From Hofstenia miamia (lineage: Eukaryota > Xenacoelomorpha > Acoela), in assembly GCA_004352715.1 (NCBI GenBank), contig SCFE01000082.1:1416299-1480298 (forward strand): 64,000 nucleotides of DNA, read 5' to 3'. Position 1 is the first letter of the stretch, and each line of letters begins with the position of its first letter. Both the position numbers and the translations under genes were made by a program. This document shows positions 22,639 to 32,480 of this stretch, piece after piece. The notes under the pieces are model-generated. The model made no database searches and had not been told where the DNA came from. It saw nothing but the letters and a program-made list of their open reading frames with translations.

Positions 22639-23145
22639 ATGTCTAGTTCAACTCCTGCCAAAAAAGCCACCAAAGCCAAGAAGCCCTCAACTCATGCTCC
22701 TTACAGTCAAATGATCGCTAAAGCAATCACTGCTTTAGGTGACAAGAAAGGTTCTTCCCGACAAGCAATTTCGAAGTATATCCGTGCAAACAATACTATT
22801 GTTGCAACTGACGCAGCTCATAATGCCCGCATGCGCTTCAACTTCAAAAGAATGGTTGCTACCGGTGCTCTTGTTGCAAACAAGGGATCGTTCAAATTAT
22901 CTGCCAAAAAGCCCAAGACAAAGAAGCCCGTTTCGAAAAAACCAGCAGCTAAGAAGTCTGGTGTAAAAACCCCAACTAAGCCTAAAGCTAAATCATCTAA
23001 CCCTACAAAAAAGCCTGCTGCTAAGAAATCTACAACAAAGAAATCTGCTGCGAAAAAGCCTGCTTCCAAAAAGCCAATCGCCAAAAAAAGTACAACCAAG
23101 AAACCTACTACAAAGAAATCTGCTAAAAAAGCTGTCAAGAAATAG
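22639..23145 (+). CDS. Linker histone H1, copy 2
   Basis: A 168-residue intronless ORF. Residues 1-107 are identical to copy 1, including the whole GH1 winged helix (about 18-92, with KGSSRQAISKYIRANN and ARMRFNFKRMVATGAL). The C-terminal tail diverges: it has more Thr/Lys repeats (KKSTTKKS, KKPTTKKSAKK) and is eight residues longer overall. As a linker histone it should bind linker DNA and compact chromatin. No canonical histone stem-loop is visible after the stop in 23146-23345. Identical first halves with diverged tails fit either recent duplication followed by tail slippage, or gene conversion limited to the promoter and globular domain. Confidence 0.95.
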   Translation: MSSSTPAKKATKAKKPSTHAPYSQMIAKAITALGDKKGSSRQAISKYIRANNTIVATDAAHNARMRFNFKRMVATGALVANKGSFKLSAKKPKTKKPVSKKPAAKKSGVKTPTKPKAKSSNPTKKPAAKKSTTKKSAAKKPASKKPIAKKSTTKKPTTKKSAKKAVKK

Positions 23146-23677
23146 ACTTACTTTTTAATTTTATTTAGATAGGAATTTTGATGGAATTAGATTTTTAGTT
23201 TTCGTTTGACTTTTTTCGATATACTATGGGAATATGTAATATAAGTCTGTTTATACTTGGTTTTGTTGTAGTTGAAACATTTAAGCGCTAAGAATATATG
23301 CGGATTTCAAGATTTTGCAAGGAGGATAACAAATTAGGGCGATATGGAAGAAGCACGGACCCTGAAAAAATAAAAAATAAAATTGTTTTCTTGTTCAGTT
23401 TTTTACGCTGATTTTAAATATATAATTTGTTTTGTGACTTTTTGCTTATTTACAAAAATAATAATTTAAATTATTTCATTATCTCCATAGCAACTTATGA
23501 CGAAATAATTTAAATGGCGGCACATTTCCATGAAAGGCATTCAATAAATATAACATTAATTTTTCACTTTTTAGGTGTTGTGAAAAATTTAGATTAAAAA
23601 ATAATTCGTAAAGCAAAATATCTAATGAAATTCTAAGTATGATAATTTAATAGGATTGTACACTATTAGGACACACT

Positions 23678-24589
23678 ATGGATAACTGGATAGGCATTAC
23701 ACTTTTTCAGTTAATGGAACTTGCTGGTAGTAGAGACTTAGCCTTACAGTTTTGTTTTAATAACAACCTTTTAGCGGGTAGAGCTCGTTGTTGGCGGTGC
23801 CATGTTGCGATGACTAGGATTTCAGATCCTTCATCTGGGGATGGGTGCATTTGGAGATGCAAGAGATGTCGCCGAAAGAAATCTATTCGGAGCGGGTCGT
23901 TTTTTTCTAAGGCTCATCTTGATTTGCGAACCTTAGTTTTTCTGTGTTTCTGTTTTGTGCTAAAAACCAGTGTTACAGATACAGCGGCATTATTGGGTAT
24001 TAGTGCAAAGTCTGTAGTGGATTGGTTTCTCTTTTGCAGAGATATTTGTTCGCAAATACTCCTTAATCCAACTTTGTGTAGACCTAAGCTCGGTGGATTC
24101 GACAGCATTGTGCAGATTGACGAGAGTGTTTTTCGTCGAAGAAAGTACAACCGTGGCCGAAATATTCCACCACGTTGGGTTTTTGCAATGTACGATGTGG
24201 ATAGGGAAATTGGCTTTTTTGTTTTTGTTCCCGATCGTACTGCTGCTACCCTTCTGCCGATTATTTACGACAGAATTGAATATGGCACCACCATACACAG
24301 TGATGGTTTTCGAAGCTATGACGCTCTGCATGAAGGTGTTGGACCCCATCGCTATATTCATAGAGTTGTGATCCATCAGCAAAACTTTGTGGATCCGGTA
24401 ACACGTGTTCACACAAACAATGTGGAAGCAAAGTGGTCTTCAGCAAAGCGAAAGTTCAAGGCTATGTCTGGAACGCTTGACCACATGTTGCCTGCTCATC
24501 TTGATGAGTACATGTGGAGAGAACGATTTGGTCGTGAGAACACTTTCCACAATTTTCTTGAACATGTAGCCGTTTGCTACCCTGTGTAA
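23678..24589 (+). CDS. Merlin (IS1595/IS1016-like) DDE transposase
   Basis: A 303-residue intact ORF. The N-terminal zinc ribbon has C38-x2-C41 and C61-x2-C64 in a GCIWRCKRCRRKKSIR context. A helix-turn-helix-like stretch follows (about 100-120, TDTAALLGISAKSVVDW). The ISXO2-like DDE domain then has D148 (VQIDESVF), D209 (IHSDGFRSYD) and E250 (NNVEAKW). This is the layout of the IS1595/Merlin family, which moves DNA by cut and paste. The start is the first ATG after the left inverted repeat; the same start occurs in the fragments at 10516 and 10793. Two tandem hairpins follow the stop. It is probably functional as a protein, although the right end of the element is partly deleted. Confidence 0.93.
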   Translation: MDNWIGITLFQLMELAGSRDLALQFCFNNNLLAGRARCWRCHVAMTRISDPSSGDGCIWRCKRCRRKKSIRSGSFFSKAHLDLRTLVFLCFCFVLKTSVTDTAALLGISAKSVVDWFLFCRDICSQILLNPTLCRPKLGGFDSIVQIDESVFRRRKYNRGRNIPPRWVFAMYDVDREIGFFVFVPDRTAATLLPIIYDRIEYGTTIHSDGFRSYDALHEGVGPHRYIHRVVIHQQNFVDPVTRVHTNNVEAKWSSAKRKFKAMSGTLDHMLPAHLDEYMWRERFGRENTFHNFLEHVAVCYPV

Positions 24590-24609
24590 GGCTAATGTCC
24601 TGCTTAATC

Positions 24610-24656
24610 AGCCCTTTTCAGGGCTATTTTTTCCATTATCAGTCCTTTTCAGGACT
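24610..24656 (+). terminator. Tandem histone-like 3' stem-loops, Merlin B
   Basis: Two 16-nt hairpins lie 20 bp after the transposase stop: 24610-24625 (AGCCCTTTTCAGGGCT) and 24641-24656 (AGTCCTTTTCAGGACT). Each has a 6-bp stem and a TTTC loop, the shape of the metazoan histone stem-loop (GGCTCTTTTCAGAGCC type). They differ by an A-U first pair and by lacking the usual flanks. They may mark a histone-type or other 3' end, or be an ordinary terminator-like fold. Confidence 0.5.
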
Positions 24657-25024
24657 AACTTTTAATGTTTTAGGAGAAACTTTTCTTTTAGCATTCAAAG
24701 GATACTTTCGTATCTTCAATTCTTTTTATTCATATCGTGCATATTATAATATATTATTATTAAATTTAGGAGTGCATTGGAGAATGAACAACACTTCAGG
24801 TAAAGATTTGTTCCTTAAATCGAAAGCTTTGCAAATGAAAAATTAAACAATTATGCTAGATTTATTCGAGATATCTCATTAAATGTGCCGCCATTTAAAT
24901 TATTTCGTCAGTTGCTATGGAGATAATGAAATAATAGTCACAAAACAAATTATATATTTGAAATCAGCGTAAAAAACTGAACAAGAAAACAATTTTATTT
25001 TTTATTTTTTCAGGATCCGTGCTT

Positions 25025-25470
25025 GTGAAACAGTTCTCTTTATATATCATTCCAAACATAAAACTTATAGTAAACCATATTATATTGTAAAAAATATTTG
25101 GAATATTCTAAAGCTAAACACTTACTTCGAATGGTTTACATTTGAGCATCATCGGAGCAATGAAGTTTACAAACTACGATGTTATATTTAGGAATATTTA
25201 GTGGTGCAATAATGGATCCTTTTCATTGCGTCATTATTTAGAAAGCGATTTTCTTAGGATTCGTTGCAACGCGCAAAACAAGATTTACGTAGTATTTCAT
25301 AAATGCTTCGTACACAATAATACTTCTTGACAAAAAACGCGGGAACTTATCAAATCAAATTCAAATTTTAGAAATACACCTTTTAAAGCTCAATTTGAGC
25401 CTATGAAAATTGAATTTAAATCAATAGAATAGTAATGCGTATTCTGATGTTTACATTGGAAATGCCATAT
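25025..25470. other. No gene recognised up to gap
   Basis: Short AT-rich stretch between Merlin B and the second 1000-N gap, without a supportable feature. Confidence 0.5.
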
Positions 25471-26470
25471 NNNNNNNNNNNNNNNNNNNNNNNNNNNNNN
25501 NNNNNNNNNNNNNNNNNNNNNNNNNNNNNNNNNNNNNNNNNNNNNNNNNNNNNNNNNNNNNNNNNNNNNNNNNNNNNNNNNNNNNNNNNNNNNNNNNNNN
25601 NNNNNNNNNNNNNNNNNNNNNNNNNNNNNNNNNNNNNNNNNNNNNNNNNNNNNNNNNNNNNNNNNNNNNNNNNNNNNNNNNNNNNNNNNNNNNNNNNNNN
25701 NNNNNNNNNNNNNNNNNNNNNNNNNNNNNNNNNNNNNNNNNNNNNNNNNNNNNNNNNNNNNNNNNNNNNNNNNNNNNNNNNNNNNNNNNNNNNNNNNNNN
25801 NNNNNNNNNNNNNNNNNNNNNNNNNNNNNNNNNNNNNNNNNNNNNNNNNNNNNNNNNNNNNNNNNNNNNNNNNNNNNNNNNNNNNNNNNNNNNNNNNNNN
25901 NNNNNNNNNNNNNNNNNNNNNNNNNNNNNNNNNNNNNNNNNNNNNNNNNNNNNNNNNNNNNNNNNNNNNNNNNNNNNNNNNNNNNNNNNNNNNNNNNNNN
26001 NNNNNNNNNNNNNNNNNNNNNNNNNNNNNNNNNNNNNNNNNNNNNNNNNNNNNNNNNNNNNNNNNNNNNNNNNNNNNNNNNNNNNNNNNNNNNNNNNNNN
26101 NNNNNNNNNNNNNNNNNNNNNNNNNNNNNNNNNNNNNNNNNNNNNNNNNNNNNNNNNNNNNNNNNNNNNNNNNNNNNNNNNNNNNNNNNNNNNNNNNNNN
26201 NNNNNNNNNNNNNNNNNNNNNNNNNNNNNNNNNNNNNNNNNNNNNNNNNNNNNNNNNNNNNNNNNNNNNNNNNNNNNNNNNNNNNNNNNNNNNNNNNNNN
26301 NNNNNNNNNNNNNNNNNNNNNNNNNNNNNNNNNNNNNNNNNNNNNNNNNNNNNNNNNNNNNNNNNNNNNNNNNNNNNNNNNNNNNNNNNNNNNNNNNNNN
26401 NNNNNNNNNNNNNNNNNNNNNNNNNNNNNNNNNNNNNNNNNNNNNNNNNNNNNNNNNNNNNNNNNNNNNN
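25471..26470. other. Assembly gap, 1000 N
   Basis: Placeholder gap. The right edge starts inside the CCAAT/CRE module, so a repeat probably broke the assembly. Confidence 0.99.
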
Positions 26471-26525
26471 CCTCTCGACCAATCAGAAAAAAGTGGCACC
26501 TCCTTGCCGCGGCTATTACTACTAA
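26471..26525 (+). repeat. CCAAT/CRE module, copy 2, cut by gap
   Basis: CCTCTCGACCAATCAG, AAAAAAGTGGCACCTCCTT and GCCGCGGCTATTACTACT match the 12.0 kb copy almost base for base. The CRE side is lost in the gap. Confidence 0.65.
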
Positions 26526-26762
26526 CCACACGTTGGTTTGAGGGTTTCGAAATAATTTTTTCAGGACTTGTTTCTTTATCGCTACTTGTTTTCGCTGCAT
26601 TTTGCTGCAAGACTTTAATCATGAGAAGGATGGGAAATTTGGTCTCAAAGACAGCATAAAATAATCTATACAATCGTATTCAAAGAGTTAAAATTAGTAA
26701 ATCTTTTTCAGATTGGGTATGTAATAAAAATTGGGTTCCGCCGATGACCCAATATTATTTAA

Positions 26763-27239
26763 TTCTATAAGTTTCCCGAAAACGCGGTTCAAACTCTCGA
26801 AAAAAATTGTGCTTCTCTTGCTAAATATTTTGCTTCTATAAAAGTAATAGTAAATCCACTAAAAACTCAATTCTGTATTGTTAAATCAAAAAGTAAATCT
26901 ACTGATACTTCAAAATACAAACTTAATTTCAAAGGCATTCAAATAACACAGGTTGAGTCTTTTAAATACCTCGGAATAATTTTTGACATAAATCTCAATT
27001 TTAAAGAGCAACTAAATCATGTTATTAGAAAAATGGCCATATTGGTTAAAGCAATTAACTTAATTTCTCAAAAACGTCCAACTAAAGCAAAAATCCATTT
27101 AATATATGCTCGAATATTATATCATTTCAACTATGCCAACATACTCTACACAGATATAAACCAAAAATGTCTCAGGAAATTCCAAGTGCAACTAAATTGG
27201 GCTATCAAAGTAGCAGTAAATAACACTGATTGTGGTTAA
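26763..27239 (+). pseudogene. LINE reverse transcriptase fragment (palm/thumb end)
   Basis: One frame is open for about 155 codons to TAA/TTAA at the end. It contains NPLKTQFCIV, ESFKYLGIIFD (the conserved KYLG motif after the catalytic motif of LINE reverse transcriptases) and a thumb-like helical tail. The catalytic YADD part is missing upstream, and there is no plausible start codon before 27033. It is a truncated non-LTR retrotransposon. Confidence 0.7.
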
Positions 27240-27814
27240 AGTTTTTCTGAAATCTTTTATGTGAAATAAAAAGGTTATATAACTAAATTAAATCATATAA
27301 GTGTTTAAACAGGCTATCAAATATCACTTCCGAGATATTACCTATTGTGTTTGCATAGCGCAGTCATATCATTTTAAGTAGGCTCTGAATTGCCATTCAT
27401 ACTAGGAACTTTACTTATTCCTGATTCGATAACTAGACCATGTTTGCCTTACTTAGTTTTGTTTCAAATTAATTGTTGAATTAAAAATTCATTATGGCAA
27501 TTACACATTTTATATCTATCAAATGCCTATAACTTCATTGAGAGAAGTATTTCGACAATTCTAAGATGAAATTGGGTGACTAGGAGGAGACATTTGCACC
27601 ACACAACGTTTGCAAGAAGTGCTCAAGTAACCTATCTATATAGTATGTAGGGAAACTCACGCGGTCACCTTTCAGCACTCAAATGTTATGGCGCGAACAA
27701 CGTGATCATTCTAGTGATTAATTCTGCTTGACAAATGTGAGAGGTTTCCATAAAAAACATCAAAAACAGATCTTATCCCATTCTGAATTTTGCAATTCGA
27801 CATGTGCCATATAG

Positions 27815-27958
27815 GAAAATGAAAAAACTCCAAAATCTTCAAACCTTTCAGATGCTCCAACTGAAATATCAACAGAATCATCTGAAACCGGAGAGGAATG
27901 GCAAGATGACAACGAAAATAATGAAGTAAAGAAGATAAAATCAGATACAGTTGGATAA
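27815..27958 (+). CDS. Candidate acidic terminal exon, unknown
   Basis: After CCATATAG, a segment of 47 codons runs to TAA. It is rich in Ser/Glu/Asp (for example APTEISTESSETGEEWQDD), ends VKKIKSDTVG, and has an in-frame stop right at the acceptor. The composition is coding-like, but I do not recognise it and found no upstream exon. Confidence 0.25.
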   Translation, partial: ENEKTPKSSNLSDAPTEISTESSETGEEWQDDNENNEVKKIKSDTVG

Positions 27959-28047
27959 ATTCGTAAGACAACTAGGCTTATCAAAAAAAAGTTAGTTCTA
28001 TTTTAAGTCATTGAACATACACTTAATGGCTGTAAAAATTTGTTATA

Positions 28048-28657
28048 CAGTGCGTTCAGAAAGTCACTGTGCACCTATTTTTTGTGTGTTTTATGGTGGC
28101 ATTAACTGCGTATTCACTGTACTTTAAAATGCAGATTTCTATTGTAATTCCCTTCAGCGTCTTGCGCACATTCTAAAGTTAAACCCTCAACTGGTTTTTT
28201 CCAACAGGATGGTGCAACAGCGCATACCACAAAGACATCACTTCAACTTCTGAATTAAACTTTCCCCCAAAGTGTTATCTCCAAAGGCCTGTGGCCGCCA
28301 AGATCTCCGGATCTGAGTGTTCTTGACTTTTATGTGTGGGGAGCAATGAAGCAGAAAGTTTTCCGCAACAAACCTCACACTCTTGAAGACCTGCGTGATA
28401 ACATCTGACGAGAAATTGAAGCCATCACCAAAGAAGAAATCTATTGAGTGTTCAAAAACTTGAAACGCAGAGTTAAACTTTGCATCCAGGAATCTGGTGC
28501 TCACTTCCAGCAATTATTACAACTTCTTTTTCTGGTAAATTTGATGAATATAGAGGCAGGTGTTTTTTTCACGATATGACATTTTGTTTTGCTAATATAT
28601 ATTTTTATCCAAATTTAGGAAAATTTCAGGTGCACAGTAACTTTTTGGAATCAGCAC
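28048..28657 (+). mobile_element. Degenerate mariner-type element, internally deleted
   Basis: The left end (28048-28075) CAGTGCGTTCAGAAAGTCAC followed by TGTGCACC is mirrored by GGTGCACAGTAACTTTTTGG at 28629-28657. A TA dinucleotide precedes the left end, as for Tc1/mariner. At ~610 bp it is about half the usual length and lacks the transposase N-terminus. Confidence 0.65.
28187..28509 (+). pseudogene. Mariner-type transposase C-terminal remnant
   Basis: One frame reads GFFQQDGATAHTTKT, then after a stop SKGLWPPRSPDLSVLDFYVW, FRNKPHTLEDL and NLKRRVKLCIQESG. These are the second and third acidic motifs and the C-terminus of a Tc1/mariner-superfamily transposase. At least three in-frame stops (after LQLLN, DNI and EEIY) make it dead. 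Confidence 0.75.
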
Positions 28658-29080
28658 CCCAAAATTACCCTAAAACCGTTCTTTTTTCTCAATCCCCATG
28701 GAATTCATTTTTAATTGTTGGCCTGTGAAATTCTTGTAGTGTGTTATAATCTAAATCAAATATCTTAATTGACAATGGCCACAGAAAGCATGAGAAAATA
28801 CTTGCTATTATTACCGCTCTTCGATCATAGAAATACTTTCTCCAAACCAAAATGCGTTAGTGAAAGATAACAACTTGTCAAAAATTGCTTTCAAAATTCT
28901 GATTATTTCTTAAACAAAATAAAAATGGAAGATTGCTGAAAGTGATATAGAAGGTCATGCTGATATTGAAACTGCTGTCAACCTCGCAATTCGTGTTAAA
29001 TATCCTAAACAATATTTTTTGTTGCAATTCACTTACATATTATAATAAAAATATACTATTTCTTTTTTGAACACGCTGTA

Positions 29081-29107
29081 TATATATACATATATATATA
29101 TATATAT
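29081..29107. repeat. TA microsatellite
   Basis: (TA)n with a CA interruption. Confidence 0.8.
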
Positions 29108-29279
29108 GAAATTGCATAAATTTGGCAAAAAGCCAGTAAGCAAAAACAGTTAGAATAGATATGCATGCATATAATTTCTGTCGTGCAATTTCGTGGGCCC
29201 CATAGGGTTCCTCAAGGAAAGTTTCATGGGGTACTTGAGGTGGGGATCAAAATTCGGCCCCATGAACGAGCCTGCTAGT

Positions 29280-30100
29280 TTATCACTGTAGAGCAAAGAA
29301 TACTACAAAAAAACTCTCAGCTGCTTTCACAGACGCTTAGAAGAAGGCTCAGAAATACTTACGAGACCAGGCTCTTTGATGGCCTCAGCAATATGGGCCT
29401 GAGAAGGAAAAGATATAGACAGAAGCCAATATATACAAAATATTAGAAGAATACAGAAATCCGGAGAGAAGAAGGTAACATGTGGCTAAAGGAAACAGAA
29501 CTAAAAAGAGAAACAGTGGAGTGATAGAGCCACACAGGAATAAAAATTTAAATATACTAGGTAAAGAGGCATGCGGACATATGATTTAAACAAAATAACA
29601 ACTGTAGGAAGTAATTAGAAATAATGCCACACCTAATAGCAGTGTGAGAATTTAGCAAACAATGAGCATAAGTTCAAGCATGACAGCTTTGGATGCATGG
29701 TACACTTGATCTTGAATGGGCATTATGAGTTAGATGCAAGAAATTAATTTTATGAATTAAGGAGTTATATAGAAGTAGAGCTTTTCAAAATACAACCAGT
29801 GAGGTGATTGAAGCAAGGGAGCTTAACATAGTCCTGGTGAATAAAGATAAAGGAGTAAGAACAGTGATAAACATATTAGTTTCAAAGAGCAAACATATAG
29901 AGAGCAATGAGGATAATAAGCTGGACAAAAATAGTAAATTCGCGAAGGAAATATAGTCATTGTGAAAGTTGAAGTAAACCCAATAGTAATTGAAGTATTA
30001 GAAGCAGTAAGAAATAAGCACAAATGATGCCTGGAGTAAAAATTGAAGTAGCCGTGTCGAGCAATGTGATAGGTAGGGCGGATGTGAGACGAGATTTTTA
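29280..30100 (+). pseudogene. Possible LINE remnant, very decayed
   Basis: Scattered protein-like pieces occur, for example HDSFGCMVHLILNGHYELDA near 29680 and VKVEVNPIVIEVLEAV near 29960. The latter resembles the VEVIPIVIGALG segment at the end of some LINE-like polyproteins. Frame changes and stops are frequent. The assignment is tentative. Confidence 0.25.
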
Positions 30101-30331
30101 AATGTGGGTACCAATTAAATTACTTGGAAGCTTCACCAAACTTTGGAAAGTTAATTACAACACATTTTAATCAGTGTTGATCTAACACTTGCAATTTGAT
30201 TCGTAACTACAACATCTTGATGGAACATTTATTTGCCCTCAACAGACCTTGCAATTCAACTGTAGATTGCGGTTACACTTGCATACGTATAAAATATTGG
30301 ATGTATAAAAATCTATTTAATCTGCAATTAA

Positions 30332-32015
30332 ATGTCATTTTATAAAGATTATTTTTCAATATATATATGTCTAATTGAATGTTTGAAAAAGACATGCAAT
30401 AACATTGGGTTAAATTCTCTCGCCTCCATGCAAATACCGCTACCCGTACGTCTTGGTGGAATGGGTATCCCCTCTGTTGTAAATATTGCCCCTTCAGGTT
30501 ATTTAGCGTCTGTGACTGGATCTTTCAAGCTAATAAGCAATATATTGCATGGCAAGACACTTCCCGACATATATTCTAATTCAGCCTTTCGTGCATGGCA
30601 AAACCAAGTGACCTCCACTGTTTTACCCTGTGACTCACCTTTTCAAAAGGATTATCTGGAGCCGGTACATGAAAAAATTTTTAGTGACATCATTCCCGGA
30701 TGCAACGAATACAATAAAAAAAGATTAAACGCCTTTAAAGGCAAATTTCAAGGTTCCTGGTTGAATACACTTCCATCAAAATCTCTGGGTTTAAAATGTA
30801 CTGACGCTCAATTTAGAATTAGTTTTGCTCTACGTGCGGGCTCTAAAATTTGTGAAAAACATATTTGNNNNNNNNNNNNNNNNNNNNNNNNNNNNNNNNN
30901 NNNNNNNNNNNNNNNNNNNNNNNNNNNNNNNNNNNNNNNNNNNNNNNNNNNNNNNNNNNNNNNNNNNNNNNNNNNNNNNNNNNNNNNNNNNNNNNNNNNN
31001 NNNNNNNNNNNNNNNNNNNNNNNNNNNNNNNNNNNNNNNNNNNNNNNNNNNNNNNNNNNNNNNNNNNNNNNNNNNNNNNNNNNNNNNNNNNNNNNNNNNN
31101 NNNNNNNNNNNNNNNNNNNNNNNNNNNNNNNNNNNNNNNNNNNNNNNNNNNNNNNNNNNNNNNNNNNNNNNNNNNNNNNNNNNNNNNNNNNNNNNNNNNN
31201 NNNNNNNNNNNNNNNNNNNNNNNNNNNNNNNNNNNNNNNNNNNNNNNNNNNNNNNNNNNNNNNNNNNNNNNNNNNNNNNNNNNNNNNNNNNNNNNNNNNN
31301 NNNNNNNNNNNNNNNNNNNNNNNNNNNNNNNNNNNNNNNNNNNNNNNNNNNNNNNNNNNNNNNNNNNNNNNNNNNNNNNNNNNNNNNNNNNNNNNNNNNN
31401 NNNNNNNNNNNNNNNNNNNNNNNNNNNNNNNNNNNNNNNNNNNNNNNNNNNNNNNNNNNNNNNNNNNNNNNNNNNNNNNNNNNNNNNNNNNNNNNNNNNN
31501 NNNNNNNNNNNNNNNNNNNNNNNNNNNNNNNNNNNNNNNNNNNNNNNNNNNNNNNNNNNNNNNNNNNNNNNNNNNNNNNNNNNNNNNNNNNNNNNNNNNN
31601 NNNNNNNNNNNNNNNNNNNNNNNNNNNNNNNNNNNNNNNNNNNNNNNNNNNNNNNNNNNNNNNNNNNNNNNNNNNNNNNNNNNNNNNNNNNNNNNNNNNN
31701 NNNNNNNNNNNNNNNNNNNNNNNNNNNNNNNNNNNNNNNNNNNNNNNNNNNNNNNNNNNNNNNNNNNNNNNNNNNNNNNNNNNNNNNNNNNNNNNNNNNN
31801 NNNNNNNNNNNNNNNNNNNNNNNNNNNNNNNNNNNNNNNNNNNNNNNNNNNNNNNNNNNNNNNNNNNCAAACTTGTAAATATATCTGGCGATAAACGAGC
31901 AAAAGAATTTCTGTATCAATCAATAACATCGATATTTATTCAACATAATGCCGCTTGTGTACTAGGGACTTTAGATAAACAAGAACGCATGGACAAAGTC
32001 TTTACTTTGTTGTAA
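30332..32015 (+). pseudogene. Retrotransposon polyprotein C-terminal region, split by gap
   Basis: The open frame from 30332 (convincing from about 30428) has PLPVRLGGMGIPSVVNIAPS, a segment seen after the reverse transcriptase domain in several LINE-like polyproteins. It continues to CTDAQFRISFALRAG at the gap. After the gap, 31869-32015 reads SGDKRAKEFLYQSITSIFIQ and NAACVLGTLD before a stop, which also fits the C-terminus of such proteins. Both halves probably belong to one element. The intact frame on both sides suggests a relatively young copy. I cannot assign the exact clade. Confidence 0.5.
30868..31867. other. Assembly gap, 1000 N
   Basis: Placeholder gap inside the retrotransposon coding region. 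Confidence 0.99.
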
Positions 32016-32480
32016 TTTCTAGACAGGTTTATATCGAAGGTGTTGTCATTGCGACTTGTTCAGGTTGTGCTAATCGACATTTGATCGCGGATAACATTCA
32101 GTGGTTTTCTGATGAGAAAAGAAGTATAGAAGACATATTTGGCTAAAAAGGGGTTGCATGTGTCGGTAGTTATTGAAGTAAATGATTGCCAATCACATTC
32201 GTTTCTAGCCTGAAGATGCTGTGATTTTAAATCAAGTTTTAATGTTGGTATTGTGGAATTAACTGATGAATTGGAAGTTGCCTCATATATTCCTGTAGAA
32301 AACAAAGCTTCTTGATGTTGGTTTTAACATGCGCTTTTTTTGAAACTCATTTGTACTTAATGTGTTCATTATTTGATGTTTATGTTATTAAACGTTGATT
32401 AATAAATATTATTAAATGTGTTTAAAAAAAAAGCGCAGTGTTCATATTTCTCTTAAATAAGTTTACTTTATTGTCATTTA

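Larger units (their letters stand above)
23349..25024 (+). mobile_element. Merlin DNA transposon copy B, apparently complete
   Basis: The left inverted repeat (about 23350-23527) begins GAAGCACGGACCCTG and continues through the AT-rich inner part to ATGGCGGCACATTT. The right repeat (about 24882-25024) is its inverse with a ~35-bp internal deletion and one change (GGATCC). The interior encodes a single 303-aa transposase. An 8-9 bp direct target duplication, usual for Merlin, is not evident. The element is CpG-rich and little decayed. Confidence 0.88.

Noticed and set aside
23146-23345. Canonical histone 3' stem-loop for H1 copy 2
   Set aside because: No 6-bp stem with 4-nt loop of the expected type is present after either H1 gene.
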